Shown: positions 48,558 through 57,162, numbered from the stretch's first letter. The stretch is DNA of 64,000 nt from Tumebacillus_A lipolyticus (GCF_042682745.1 NZ_JBHUIO010000005.1:372001-436000), one strand, 5' to 3'. The notes: generated from the sequence alone by a model not told the origin. Made by a program: numbers and translations.

Positions 48558-48872
48558 TTGAGCGAATCCCGCGAATACTTATATCAACTGAAGCCTTGCC
48601 GTCCTGACCTGCCCGACACGCTGACCGAGCGAGAACAGGCGATCATCGGCGAGCATTTTGCCTATCTGCAACAATTGCTGGCAGCAGGTCAATTGATTCT
48701 CGCCGGCCGCACGCTCGACTACGACCCGCTCGGACTGGTCATCTTCCGCGCCGACTCGTTGGAACAGGCGCAAAAAATCGCCAGCGATGACCCTGCGGTC
48801 GTCCACGGCGTGATGACCGCGACTGTCAGACCTTACGCGGTCGCCCTGATCGAACAGGCGCACGACCGCTAG
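48558..48872 (+). CDS. YciI-like family protein
   Basis: A 104-residue ferredoxin-like alpha/beta barrel protein of the YCII family. It shows EREQAIIGEHFAYLQQLLAAG near residue 23, GLVIFRADSLEQAQKIASDDPAV near residue 56 with the conserved Asp-Pro, and ends VRPYAVAL. The TTG start lies behind AGAGGAG. The conserved His/Asp pair suggests an enzymatic site; the substrate is unknown. Confidence 0.87.
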   Translation: MSESREYLYQLKPCRPDLPDTLTEREQAIIGEHFAYLQQLLAAGQLILAGRTLDYDPLGLVIFRADSLEQAQKIASDDPAVVHGVMTATVRPYAVALIEQAHDR

Positions 48873-48969
48873 CCGCTCCTGCTGTTCAACTGCGCAAAAA
48901 TGAACGTCCACTCGATCGGAAACGAAACGATCCACCTCGCCTGTCCCTGAAATGAAAGGAGCGATTCGG

Positions 48970-49803
48970 ATGGAATGCGTTCTCGACAACATCACGTTTC
49001 ACTACGAGGTCTGTGGTGAAGGCACACCGATCTTGATCATGCACAGCTACAGCCTCGACCATCGCTCGACGATGGCCTACATGGAACCTGTCTTCGCCGA
49101 TAAGCCAGGCTATCGGCGCATCTATCTCGACTTGCCCGGCATGGGTGCGACGAAAGGCGAGGCATGGATGCAAAGCTCTGACGATATGCTGCAGACTGTC
49201 TGCCAATTTATCGACCGCGTGATCCCAGAAGGGCAATTTCTGCTGGTGGGAGAATCGTACGGCGGATATATGGCGCAAGGCATCATTTATCAAAAGCCGG
49301 ACAGAGTGGCCGGAGTTGCCCTCGTCTGCCCGATGGTGCAACCGGACATTGCGCAGCGCGAGCGCGCCGCACATGTGGTGCTTTCCCAAGATCAACCGTT
49401 CCTCGCCTCGATTCCGGAGGGAGAGGACAAAGATACATTTATGCGGCTTTGTGTTGTGCAAGATCGGCCCACCTGGGAGCGCTTCGAACGAGATATCCTT
49501 CCCGGTGCCCGCCTGTACGACTCCGCCTTCACCAACCGAATTCGCCAGCGATTCGGCTGTTCGTTCGACGTGCGCACACTGCCCACGCCTTTCGCTCAGC
49601 CTGCTCTCATTCTGCTCGGTCGCCAAGATAGCCTCGCAGGGTACCGTGACCAACTGCAGATTCTCGAACAGTACCCCCGATCTTCCTTTGCGATCCTCGA
49701 TCGCGCCGGCCACCAGCTCGCACTCGAACAACAGCGGTTGCTCACCGAGCTGATGAGCGAATGGTTGCGCCGCGTGGAAGAAAACAGAGAGAGCCGCAGT
49801 TGA
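48970..49803 (+). CDS. alpha/beta hydrolase
   Basis: A 277-residue alpha/beta hydrolase. The oxyanion-side motif ILIMHSYSLDHRSTM lies near residue 21, YLDLPGMGATKG near residue 52, the nucleophile elbow GESYGGYMAQG near residue 91, PALILLGRQDSLAGY near residue 208 (Asp) and AGHQLALEQ near residue 242 (His). The triad is complete. I used ATG 48970 behind AAAGGAG. Substrate unknown. Confidence 0.88.
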   Translation: MECVLDNITFHYEVCGEGTPILIMHSYSLDHRSTMAYMEPVFADKPGYRRIYLDLPGMGATKGEAWMQSSDDMLQTVCQFIDRVIPEGQFLLVGESYGGYMAQGIIYQKPDRVAGVALVCPMVQPDIAQRERAAHVVLSQDQPFLASIPEGEDKDTFMRLCVVQDRPTWERFERDILPGARLYDSAFTNRIRQRFGCSFDVRTLPTPFAQPALILLGRQDSLAGYRDQLQILEQYPRSSFAILDRAGHQLALEQQRLLTELMSEWLRRVEENRESRS

Positions 49804-49817
49804 CCACCGCGGCTCTC
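49789..49817. terminator. bidirectional terminator between convergent genes
   Basis: GAGAGCCGC and GCGGCTCTC form a perfect 9-bp stem with an 11-nt loop covering the hydrolase stop, followed by CTCCCTG. It lies between the hydrolase and the convergent GNAT gene. Confidence 0.65.
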
Positions 49818-49852
49818 CTCCCTGTGCACTCCATACGTCTTCCGATGCCTCG

Positions 49853-50413
49853 CTACAGCCGCTTTTGCACGACATAGCAGTGCTCAAGCTCGCGCACGAC
49901 TTCAAACCCCTGCGCTTCATACATGCCGAGCGGGCCATGATAGTGATCTTGGACCGTCTCACCCTGTTTGGATGGGTACCCTTCTGCCAACGAATAGCCT
50001 GTCGCGCGAAACCCTTCGCAGGCAGCGCGCAACAAAGCGGTGGCGATCCCTTTTCCGCGATGGTCGGGCGCAACGATGAAGCAGGCGAACACGCCCATTT
50101 TCGCCGCAGGGTCGCGCGGCTGATCAGCACCTTTTACCACATGGTTCGCATCGTTCGCGTGGCACCACCCGACAGGCTCCCCATCCGAAAAGGCCAGATA
50201 CCCGTTGAGCCCGCCCGCTTCGATCCACTTGGCAGCCGCTTGGCGGTTCTCCTCTCTGCTCCGCTGCCCCCACTCGCCTTCTCCCCACGAACTGCGGTAG
50301 TAATGGCAGTAGCAAGATGCCCACCGCTCATTATCCTGAAAAGCAATATGATCAAAAAAGTGCAAAAACGATTCGGCCAACTCGGGTGTCAGCTTCTTTA
50401 CCGCGATCTCCAT
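49853..50413 (-). CDS. GNAT N-acetyltransferase
   Basis: A 186-residue GNAT protein of the type with an N-terminal Cys/Trp-rich region (ERWASCYCHYYRSSWGEGEWG near residue 31). A substrate-pocket strand GEPVGWCHANDANHV follows near residue 84, with motif A FIVAPDHRGKGIATALLRAAC near residues 112-132. The C-terminus GMYEAQGFEVVREL is motif B. The ATG follows GGAGGT. It resembles aminoglycoside-type GNATs of Bacillus; the substrate is unknown. Confidence 0.85.
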   Translation of the reverse strand: MEIAVKKLTPELAESFLHFFDHIAFQDNERWASCYCHYYRSSWGEGEWGQRSREENRQAAAKWIEAGGLNGYLAFSDGEPVGWCHANDANHVVKGADQPRDPAAKMGVFACFIVAPDHRGKGIATALLRAACEGFRATGYSLAEGYPSKQGETVQDHYHGPLGMYEAQGFEVVRELEHCYVVQKRL

Positions 50414-50571
50414 GAACCTACCTCCATGAACTCATTTTTATTCGGTTGCGAGCCCGACCCCCTACTGCTCGACCGGTTCGCCCGCACGTTGCTCGATCGA
50501 TCTCGATATCATCTCTGCCGATTGGGGAAAGCTAACCTCTGCCGAAACGATTCTCATCAGGAGGGGTCGAG

Positions 50572-51330
50572 ATGAAACACCTGAAAGGTAGCCTGCTCGC
50601 GTTCACAATATGTGGTGCTCTGTTCCACAGTATCGATGCGGAGGTGAAAGCAGAACCGCCCGAACTTTGCGGAACAACCTCAACAGCAACTGACGCGTTT
50701 CAGTGGGAGCAAATCAAAATCATCCACAAAGAATTCACCGAAAAAAAGCCGGAACAAAAAGTTGCCTACCCGCAGTTGTCCGGTCTGCCGAACGCTGGCG
50801 TCCAACAGCGCATCAACGCACTGCTTCGAGAAAAGGCTGCCTATCAGGCGGAAGCGGATAGCCGACCGCTGATCTCCTACGCCAACGAGTACAGAGTGAC
50901 GTTGCAGAGCGGCCCGATTCTAAACATCCTCTACAAAAACTACGCCTTTACCGGCGGAGCGCACGGCATGCCACACCAGACATCGCTCCTGCTCGATCTG
51001 ACAGATGGCAACCGGTATGCGCTAAAAGATCTGTTTCAGCCGGGTGCTGACTATCAGCAGAAGATCAGCCAGATCATCAAACAGCAGGACAAAGATCATC
51101 AGCTCGACACCTTTCAGCCGTTCGTCAAGATCGACCCGGACGAAAGCTTCTATCTGACACCAGATTCGCTGGTGATCTTCTTCCCACCATACAAATACAC
51201 ACCCTACTACTTCGGCTTCCCAGAGTTTAAGATCCCGTACCGCCAGCTGTCAGGCATTCTGAAGGCGGACAGCAAGGTCTGGAAACAGGTGCTAAAGCGG
51301 CCAAAACGCTCGCCCAATCCCTCTCAGTGA
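50572..51330 (+). CDS. secreted DUF3298/RsiV-like protein
   Basis: A 252-residue protein with an N-terminal signal sequence (KGSLLAFTICGALFHSIDA) and the DUF4163/DUF3298 pair. The N-terminal part has KVAYPQLSGLPNAGVQQRINALL near residue 63. The C-terminal part has YKNYAFTGGAHGMPHQTSLLLDLTDG near residue 122 and FYLTPDSLVIFFPPYKYTPYYFG near residue 201. Related domains occur in anti-sigma RsiV (lysozyme binding) and PdaC. No sigma factor is adjacent and no transmembrane anchor beyond the signal is seen. Start behind AGGAGGGG. Confidence 0.85.
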   Translation: MKHLKGSLLAFTICGALFHSIDAEVKAEPPELCGTTSTATDAFQWEQIKIIHKEFTEKKPEQKVAYPQLSGLPNAGVQQRINALLREKAAYQAEADSRPLISYANEYRVTLQSGPILNILYKNYAFTGGAHGMPHQTSLLLDLTDGNRYALKDLFQPGADYQQKISQIIKQQDKDHQLDTFQPFVKIDPDESFYLTPDSLVIFFPPYKYTPYYFGFPEFKIPYRQLSGILKADSKVWKQVLKRPKRSPNPSQ

Positions 51331-51348
51331 GAGCGAGCGCTCGTCACT
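51326..51348. terminator. hairpin between convergent genes
   Basis: AGTGA-G-AGCG and CGCT-CG-TCACT form an interrupted stem covering both stop codons. No T tract follows, so function as a terminator is uncertain. Confidence 0.35.
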
Positions 51349-51844
51349 CGCCTTGCGCTGGTTCGAGCGCGATGTAGAGATCGATCTGATTGTCGGCGCT
51401 TTCCGGCTGATAGCGCTCGTCCCACACTTCATAATCGAATCTTTGGATTTTGCGACCCGATTGGGGAATCCATTCTCCATAGACGGAGGAGTAGGTCTGG
51501 TGGAGATCTGCCTCCAACCCATGATGGGTGACCTTTACATATTCTCCCTGCGGCATGACATGCGAGCTCATGCCCTCCGGAACATCTGCGATGCTTTCAA
51601 CCTGTGCACCGATAAACACTGTATAAGGCGTTTCATTGTCGAACGCTTGCCCTTGCGGATACTGCTGCACGAGATATGCTTCCGTACCGATTCGATTTGC
51701 AATCTCTCCGATTCGAGAGTGGAAACGAGCTTCCATCTGCTTGACTGTAAACTGTTCGAACGCAGCTTTGAGCGTCGTGACGATCGAAAGACCGACCAGA
51801 AACAGCCGATCCTGCTTCACAATCTCCGGTGTGCTATGCGACAC
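51344..51844 (-). CDS. GyrI-like (AraC effector-binding) domain protein
   Basis: A 166-residue small-molecule-binding protein of the GyrI/SOUL fold without a DNA-binding domain. It opens PEIVKQDRLFLVGLSI, has YTVFIGAQVESIADVPEGMSSHVMPQGEYV near residues 73-102, and closes with a predicted ligand-side QRFDYEVWDERYQPES. Free-standing members may sequester or hydrolyse antibiotics or dyes. GTG start behind AAGGGCGG. A standalone gene. Confidence 0.82.
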   Translation of the reverse strand: MSHSTPEIVKQDRLFLVGLSIVTTLKAAFEQFTVKQMEARFHSRIGEIANRIGTEAYLVQQYPQGQAFDNETPYTVFIGAQVESIADVPEGMSSHVMPQGEYVKVTHHGLEADLHQTYSSVYGEWIPQSGRKIQRFDYEVWDERYQPESADNQIDLYIALEPAQGE

Positions 51845-51980
51845 GATAGATACCGCCCTTCTTAATTCAAATAATTTGAACTATTTCCTTCAAAAGTATA
51901 TAATACGAAAGTACGTTCGGTCAACGCGCCGAACTTGTTGATCTGGATGATCATACAGGTACGAATGGGAGGTGAGTTTG

Positions 51981-52382
51981 ATGGATTTTTCCGAATTGAA
52001 CTGGCTGGCGATCTTGGTCTCAGGTCTCTGTTACTATGCGATCGGCGGGCTGTGGTATTCCCCGCTGCTCTTCGGCAACGCGTGGATCAGATTGCGCAAG
52101 ATCAATCAGTGGGAGATGACGGGAAGCATGGCACCGATGATCGGAGCCGTGTTCGTGAACCTCGGGAGCGCGTTCATTTTGGCCTTGCTCTTACAGGCGA
52201 CAGGAGTGCAGGGAATTGCAGACGGACTGCAGACAGCGATCTTAGCTGGCATCACGATCTCGCTTGCGATCGGTCTCAACCATCTTTTTGAAAACGCGAA
52301 GTTTAAACTGTTCTTGCTCACGATCGGGTATCATCTGCTCGCATATGTTGCGATGGGTATCATTTTGTCCGCTTGGACATAA
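51981..52382 (+). CDS. DUF1761 membrane protein
   Basis: A 133-residue protein with four predicted membrane segments (about 6-27, 53-74, 80-101 and 109-130) and the DUF1761 opening LNWLAILVSGLCYYAIGGLWYSPLLFG. The function of the family is unknown. GTG AGT TTG ATG precedes it; ATG 51981 follows GGGAGGTGAG and is preferred. The upstream interval has TATAAT-like sequence near 51899. Confidence 0.82.
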   Translation: MDFSELNWLAILVSGLCYYAIGGLWYSPLLFGNAWIRLRKINQWEMTGSMAPMIGAVFVNLGSAFILALLLQATGVQGIADGLQTAILAGITISLAIGLNHLFENAKFKLFLLTIGYHLLAYVAMGIILSAWT

Positions 52383-52392
52383 CCAATCTTCC

Positions 52393-52418
52393 CCCCAGAC
52401 GAACTGCATCGTCTGGGG
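52393..52418 (+). terminator. intrinsic terminator of the DUF1761 gene
   Basis: CCCCAGACG and CGTCTGGGG form a 9-bp stem with 8-nt loop followed by TTTATTAT, 10 nt past the stop. Confidence 0.8.
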
Positions 52419-52554
52419 TTTATTATGGGGAACGACCGAATCCCTTTGAGTTTTACATGTTGACAATCGATTGAAATCGTTCTATTCTGATTGCAACAAA
52501 AGGAGATCGTACGTTCGATTTTAGAAATGGATCTAATGGACAGGAGCGATGACA

Positions 52555-52974
52555 ATGGAGAAAACGGTCGGTCAAACCGCCTCGGTGGGCTTTCAAATCG
52601 GGGTCAGAAGAACTTTGCCCATCACCCAAGAGCAGGCGTGGGAATTGCTCACCTCATCGGACGGAGTCAAAATGTGGCTTGGCGATGTCCCAGACCTCGC
52701 CTTTTCAGCCGGTAGCACCTATCTGTCCGAAGAGGGAACATCTGGTGAGTTGCGCATTGTAAAGCCGCACGAACAGCTGCGATTGACCTGGCAGAAAAGC
52801 GGTTGGGCGACACCTTCCACAGTTCAGATTCGTCTGCTGCCCAAGTCTCCCGAGAAGACGACGATCAGCTTTCATCAAGAGAAGCTTGCGAGCGCAGTTG
52901 AGCGAGAAGAGATGAAGCTGCGCTGGGAAGCTGTGCTCTCCATGATCGGCGAGAGGTTCGCTCCTCTGGAGTAG
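52555..52974 (+). CDS. SRPBCC-domain protein
   Basis: A 139-residue START-like protein with FQIGVRRTLPITQEQAWELLTSS near residue 13, KMWLGDVPDLAFSAGSTY near residue 37 and LRLTWQKSGWATPSTVQIRLLP near residue 73. The fold binds hydrophobic ligands; no ligand is known. ATG 52555 lies 8 nt behind AGGAG; the ATG two codons earlier is too close. It is single-gene, like its relative at 3.1 kb. Confidence 0.8.
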   Translation: MEKTVGQTASVGFQIGVRRTLPITQEQAWELLTSSDGVKMWLGDVPDLAFSAGSTYLSEEGTSGELRIVKPHEQLRLTWQKSGWATPSTVQIRLLPKSPEKTTISFHQEKLASAVEREEMKLRWEAVLSMIGERFAPLE

Positions 52975-53337
52975 CAGTACGGCCCACTCGCTCGATCGGC
53001 CGGATATTACCGCTCCACTGCGCGTGCCATGCGACAGCCCTCAATTTACATATATTGTAATTATTAGTTATCCACACTATATGCCATCGTATCTCACTTA
53101 TCAATTCCGATTTGGTGCGGCATGATCAGAAAAACCCTATTGCAACTCTCTCTCCTCTCCAGATGACATCATGTTCACAAAAAGCACAGCCGAGGAAAAA
53201 TCCTATTGCAATAGATTCAGATTTACTCTCTCCTCCCCAAATGACATCAGGTTCACAAAAAGCACAACCGAGGAAAAACCCCAGTTGTGCTCGCTTCAGT
53301 CGCACCGCTTGACAGGCACCGACCTTCGATATAGGCC
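52975..53337. other. gene-free interval with tandem repeat
   Basis: No recognised gene. The interval contains the imperfect tandem repeat at 53131..53283 and ends at the YmaF-like gene stop. A 66-codon plus-strand frame covers the repeats but has no ribosome site. Confidence 0.5.
53131..53283. repeat. imperfect tandem direct repeat (66/78-bp period)
   Basis: Two units share AAAA(C/T)CCTATTGCAA and then CTCTCTCCTC, TGACATCA, GTTCACAAAAAGCACA and CCGAGGAAAAA. Unit 2 has about 12 extra bases after the first block. The second block recurs at exactly 78 bp. No known repeat family is recognised. It lies downstream of the YmaF-like gene. Confidence 0.75.
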
Positions 53338-53691
53338 TTACACGAGAGGCTTTTCGATAAGCGTACCAAAATTAAAGACATGCACATGACCGTCGTTAAA
53401 CGTCGTCTTTCCTTTGACAAAATGTATGTGTTTCCCGTTTCCAACCGGAATTGCAGGTCCCGTTACAATCCGAACTTGATGGTGATGGTCAAAAAAGTCT
53501 GTATTCGTCTTGATGACATGTACGTGACTGTTGCCTTTCGGTATCACTTCGCCAGTCACTCCTGCGAACCGATGATTATGTCGCTCATCCCCCGCCTCAG
53601 CTAGCTTCGTACTGCCCAGAAATTCATGGACATGTGTCTGGACGCGAAACCTCCCTCTAAGTCGAACTCTTCTCAGCCGTCTTCTTCGCAT
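53338..53691 (-). CDS. His-rich YmaF-family protein
   Basis: A 117-residue protein with an Arg-rich N-terminus and five spaced His pairs: THVHEF, RHNHRF, SHVHVI, DHHHQV, KHIHFV and GHVHVF, each starting a strand. This is the YmaF family layout, suggesting repeated metal-binding strands. Function is unknown. ATG 53691 lies behind GAGGGGGATTCG. An 8-bp inverted repeat CCCCTCAC/GTGAGGGG (53703..53747) lies just upstream. Confidence 0.82.
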   Translation of the reverse strand: MRRRRLRRVRLRGRFRVQTHVHEFLGSTKLAEAGDERHNHRFAGVTGEVIPKGNSHVHVIKTNTDFFDHHHQVRIVTGPAIPVGNGKHIHFVKGKTTFNDGHVHVFNFGTLIEKPLV

Positions 53692-53702
53692 CGCATCGAA
53701 TC

Positions 53703-53747
53703 CCCCTCACTTGAAATGACTACCATCTTATTAGTACATGTGAGGGG
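53703..53747. promoter_or_regulatory. inverted repeat upstream of the YmaF-like gene
   Basis: CCCCTCAC and GTGAGGGG are perfect complements separated by 29 nt in the upstream region. It could be an operator or part of the leader; nothing more can be said. Confidence 0.35.
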
Positions 53748-53882
53748 ATGTGTTACGCACTTGCCTAACTTCGTACAGCTCGCACCTGATCAGAATGCTC
53801 AGCAGCTTGTCGATACGCTAATCTGCTCCACACAGCACCTGCAATGAAGAGGCAAAGCGAGCTTGGTGTGTATAAAAAATTT

Positions 53883-53907
53883 GGTGACCGAATCGCACTC
53901 GGTCACC
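53883..53907 (-). terminator. intrinsic terminator of the VOC gene
   Basis: GGTGACCGA and TCGGTCACC form a perfect 9-bp stem with a 7-nt loop, followed on the minus strand by AAATTTTTTATAC. Confidence 0.85.
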
Positions 53908-53920
53908 TGATCGCCTACTC

Positions 53921-54292
53921 TTATTTCGCTTCCGGATCGGTTTGGCTTACCCCGAAGATCGTTCCTTCCGGATCTATACAATACGCTAGGTAGCCCATTC
54001 CGGGCATCGTCATCTTCGGCACGACGACCTGCCCCCCGCGTTCCTCAATCTTCGCCAAGAATTGATCGACAGAGGGCACTGCGATCGAATTGACCGTTCT
54101 TGCCACACCGTCTGGCGATTTCATGATCGCACCGTCGATTCCCTCGCCGCTCTCGCCAGTCGAAACGAACCAATAATCGTGTCCTTCCAACTGATGAAAC
54201 TTCCAGCCGAACACATCCGCATAAAAATCGATCGCCGCTTGCGGGTTGTCCACTTGCAATTCAAAACGCATAACTCTTTGCATGATCGACAC
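53921..54292 (-). CDS. VOC family protein
   Basis: A 123-residue glyoxalase-fold protein of the AraC-binding-like/27-kDa-antigen Cfp30B type. It shows MRFELQVDNPQAAIDFYADVFGWKF at the N-terminus, DYWFVSTGESGEGIDGAIMKS near residue 40, and VVPKMTMPGMGYLAYCIDPEGTIFG near residue 90. The opening H of many VOC enzymes is replaced by E/Q here, so a binding role is likely. Standalone gene with a terminator. Confidence 0.86.
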   Translation of the reverse strand: MSIMQRVMRFELQVDNPQAAIDFYADVFGWKFHQLEGHDYWFVSTGESGEGIDGAIMKSPDGVARTVNSIAVPSVDQFLAKIEERGGQVVVPKMTMPGMGYLAYCIDPEGTIFGVSQTDPEAK

Positions 54293-54405
54293 GCCTCCAT
54301 TTTTGTATGTTTACTCAGAGTGTATCCAGTTCGCTCATCGCCTGCATGCAAAGGCTGCTCTCCCCCTCCATGCTACCGGCAAATTAACGACTCCAGCCAT
54401 GCGAT

Positions 54406-54831
54406 CTAAGCTCCGGTCGCTCGTTTTGAGCTAAGCAATGATACCAAGCCAAATCCGAGACCAAACAGGAATCCGGAAGTAGCAAAAAATGCGTGAAACA
54501 ACTGCGCTTCTGGCGAAAGTAGACTTCCTCCACCCCAAACGAGCAAAATAAATGTGGTCGGAACGACAAACGTAAGCGCACAGGTTACCGGGTAGAGCAA
54601 GAACCTCGATAATCTATGCTTTACTTTCGACTTGATGATAAAGCAGACGATCAAATAGAGCGGGCCGAGGATGATGATATAGGCGACTGCCGACCAAAAC
54701 ACGGTCGCTTTTAAATCCCCGTCAAGCGTCTGCTCCCAGACGAGCCAAAGAGTGCCTTCGTATGCTAGAAAACCGCCCCAATACGAGACGGCAAAGACGG
54801 CCAGCATCAGAATAAATCTGATCAATTGCAT
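54406..54831 (-). CDS. four-helix membrane protein, function unknown
   Basis: A 141-residue protein with four hydrophobic segments (about 4-28, 46-66, 81-101 and 110-133), short basic loops such as KSKVKHRLSR, and a basic C-terminus. I recognise no family. ATG 54831 lies behind GGAGGTG; a GTG three codons earlier is also possible. Confidence 0.65.
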   Translation of the reverse strand: MQLIRFILMLAVFAVSYWGGFLAYEGTLWLVWEQTLDGDLKATVFWSAVAYIIILGPLYLIVCFIIKSKVKHRLSRFLLYPVTCALTFVVPTTFILLVWGGGSLLSPEAQLFHAFFATSGFLFGLGFGLVSLLSSKRATGA

Positions 54832-55792
54832 CTCCCGCACCTCCGTTTATTTCCTGCCTGCCCGACCGAGCAATCGCCAGACGATTCCGCAAAGCGTTTC
54901 GCTCACTTCCTGTGTTTGCGCTGAATATCGCCCGACTTGAACGATCCTTTTTGCTCTGCAATGCTTTAAGCTCGCTATCTGTTTTGCGAGGATTCTTTTG
55001 CTACACCAAATAAACAGCCCGTCATATCGGTAGAGCTGCGTATACCAGATGCTTTTTCTCCACGATCTAGCTGATGTTCATCTCATTGTATAGGTGAAGA
55101 TCATTTCATTGTCGCTTACAAACAGTTAAGCATATTACCCTGTAGGTTCTCCTTATGCCGCTCCGATTCCTCCGGTGTTCTAGCCAACGGCGAAAGTTTC
55201 GTGCTGATAGGAATGTTGCAACACAACCAACGAGTGATTCTCCATGTTGCTGCACCATCATCCAGCAGCTCTTCTACCACGACACGCTACATTTAAAAGA
55301 TTCGATTCAACCAATACGTTTGACCACGACCCCGAGATCTTATTTCGGGGTCTATATTGTGATCCACAAATATTCTGATCCTAGCAAAACCCTTGCTCGC
55401 CAATTCGGAAGCAGGGGTTCTTTCATCGAAGGAAACATCAAATTGTGACGCGCAAATCGAAAGGCTCCGAACGTAAGATGCGATCGCTGATCCACTCCCT
55501 CATCATTTGGAGCTCACCGATTTTTTCGCTGGTTCTTTAGCAGATTGCTATAACTCTTGTATTGAGACATCGGTGCATGTCGCCGCTTTCTTCAATCGAT
55601 CAACGCATCTCCAACAATAATCGGCAGGAAAAAAGCTGCCTACCTGAGCCGACAGCCACAAAACTTTTCCATCGCAAGATTTGAACGTCCAATCCTATAG
55701 CTGACCAACGAGCTGCCCCAACGCGAAACGCGCAGCAATCGGGGAGATTCACGCCTTCACCGCAGTCCTCTTCACGATAAAGGTCGGAGTGG
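54832..55792. other. long gene-poor interval (about 960 bases)
   Basis: No gene with a ribosome site is recognised on either strand. Two plus-strand hairpins stand out: GACCCCGA with TTCGGGGTC (55328..55352, followed by TATATTG), and AACCCTTGCT with AGCAGGGGTT (55388..55420, followed by CTTTC). Such paired terminators without a gene suggest a decayed gene or an unannotated RNA. Confidence 0.5.
55328..55352 (+). terminator. orphan hairpin, possible terminator
   Basis: GACCCCGA and TTCGGGGTC pair (8 bp) around 8 nt in a gene-free region. No clear T tract follows on the plus strand. Purpose unknown. Confidence 0.4.
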
Positions 55793-55987
55793 TCATTCCT
55801 CCCAAAACAGATCATCCAACGTCTTGGAAAGCGCCCGACAGATCGCAATGCATAGATTTAAACTAGGATTGTACTTGCCAAGCTCAATCAATCCGATCGT
55901 CTGTCTGGATACCCCTACAAGTTGAGCGAGCTCCTCTTGCGACAAGTCCTTTTCCACCCTTGCCAATTTTAATCGCATATTTTTCAT
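55793..55987 (-). CDS. small XRE-family regulator (YgzD-like)
   Basis: A 64-residue helix-turn-helix protein with MRLKLARVEKDLSQEELAQLVG, VSRQTIGLIELGKYNPSLNL and CRALSKTLDDLFW. It is a member of the minimal XRE group that pairs with small membrane proteins in Firmicutes. The start lies behind GAGGTGAG, 22 nt after the membrane-protein stop. Inference: it represses its own operon, with the membrane protein modulating it. Confidence 0.88.
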   Translation of the reverse strand: MKNMRLKLARVEKDLSQEELAQLVGVSRQTIGLIELGKYNPSLNLCIAICRALSKTLDDLFWEE

Positions 55988-56009
55988 TCAGGCTCACCTC
56001 ATACAATCC

Positions 56010-56510
56010 CTACGGTTCCATATCTTGCGTCTTGCTCCCCTTTTTGGCCAGTGCATGCCCGATGAGCAGCATGACAACAAACAGCGGGACATAGATCATA
56101 AACGCTCCCAAAAATACGATCACAAACGTCCAAAGCGAATGCAATCCGCCATCGCCATATTCGATTGTGCTTCGAATTCCCATGAAGACGGAGATCGCAA
56201 TCCCTACCCCCAGTCCCCAAAAGACATTTTTTAAGCTCATCGGAAAGCGGCTTGACCGATCGTGCACCTCAACTTCGTCCGCATATAAGCCAAGATAGGC
56301 TGATCGAATGAGGAAGTAAAGTGAGGACACCAGCAAAATGGAAAGCTCTGACATGATATTCTCGGTGCCTTGACCGTAGACAAACCATTTCACAGCGATC
56401 GAGACAAAACAGAGCACTGCGATGACGATGTACGTTTCCTTGTAGAGCTTGTTGCGAAGGCTTACGATCCTTTCGTCCTCCACTTTCTTGTTGCGCTGAA
56501 ACCATTTCAT
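56010..56510 (-). CDS. membrane protein partnered with an XRE regulator
   Basis: A 166-residue protein with an N-terminal charged stretch (RNKKVEDERIVSLRNKLYKE) and four predicted membrane segments (about 27-45, 55-70, 97-115 and 130-152), matching the DUF6773-like proteins encoded beside small XRE regulators. Function unknown. I used ATG 56510 behind GGGGGGCTG instead of the longer frame start at 56591. Operon with the XRE gene. Confidence 0.75.
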   Translation of the reverse strand: MKWFQRNKKVEDERIVSLRNKLYKETYIVIAVLCFVSIAVKWFVYGQGTENIMSELSILLVSSLYFLIRSAYLGLYADEVEVHDRSSRFPMSLKNVFWGLGVGIAISVFMGIRSTIEYGDGGLHSLWTFVIVFLGAFMIYVPLFVVMLLIGHALAKKGSKTQDMEP

Positions 56511-56841
56511 GCCCAACAGCCCCCTTCGAATAGGTAAACAATCCAAAGTTATCCTGCTCATATCATATTCCTCTTCATGTCTTTTTGTCAAATATATATT
56601 GCATTTAGGACTATATAGATGACTATACGTAATCTATTTCGATCAAGGATAGCGGATCGTTCTGTACCTGCTCACCACCGCCGTTCTTCTTGCACCTGCC
56701 CCAAAGGTTCTTGAGGTCATCAAGCATTACATCTCCAAGAGATGCACCCGCTCAAGGGGTATTCCACGCCTCTGCACCGATCAATCTCCCTACGTCGAGC
56801 AAACAAAAGCCGGAAATGTTTGAAACGAAAGAGCAAAACTC

Positions 56842-56876
56842 TTGATTATTTATAGACAACTGAATATAATGTCTAT
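56842..56876 (+). promoter_or_regulatory. consensus promoter overlapped by an inverted repeat
   Basis: TTGATT (56842..56847), 17 nt and TATAAT (56865..56870) form a strong sigma-A promoter. ATAGACA (56852..56858) and TGTCTAT (56870..56876) are exact complements spanning spacer and -10, a repressor- or MerR-type operator position. The transcript would run toward the MFS gene. Confidence 0.65.
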
Positions 56877-56928
56877 CTATAAGAGGACAAAATAAAACAA
56901 AGTGCACTCACCATAATCTTCATCGATT

Positions 56929-57162
56929 TTGACTCAGAATGATCTTGAACAGAATCGACTGCGACAGATGGTGCTGAAGCGAGGTGGATTTACCGAAAAG
57001 AAGTTGCAGCTGAATGAAAACAACATTGAAAATCTCATCGGGAGTATTGAAACACCCTCATGCGTCAAGAGACGATCGCACAACACTGTGTTGATCTCGA
57101 CAGGTGAAACGAATCGTGTGAAGTCATCGGGAAAATGTGTGAAGAAAAAGACAGCCCGATGA
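56929..57162 (+). pseudogene. possible regulator remnant (77 codons)
   Basis: A TTG-started frame without a ribosome site; its middle (LKRGGFTEKKLQLNENNIENLIGSIE) is helical and recalls the C-terminal coiled coil of MerR-type regulators. It lies between a regulated promoter and the MFS gene, where a regulator would be expected. The N-terminal helix-turn-helix is absent. It may be a relic or not coding at all. Confidence 0.3.

Noticed and set aside
53131..53283. CRISPR-like array
   Set aside because: Only two long imperfect units with internal insertions; no short exact repeats with unique spacers and no cas genes nearby.
53112..53312. 66-codon plus-strand ORF containing two SQKAQPRKNP repeats
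   Set aside because: There is no ribosome site and the protein repeat merely reflects the DNA tandem repeat.
55155..55448. 97-codon plus-strand frame in the 54.8-55.8 kb gap
   Set aside because: It includes both orphan hairpins, has no ribosome site, and I could not tie it to any transposase or other family.
55600..55848. 82-codon minus-strand frame downstream of the small XRE gene
   Set aside because: It overlaps the end of the XRE gene in another frame and is Cys/Arg-rich without motifs.
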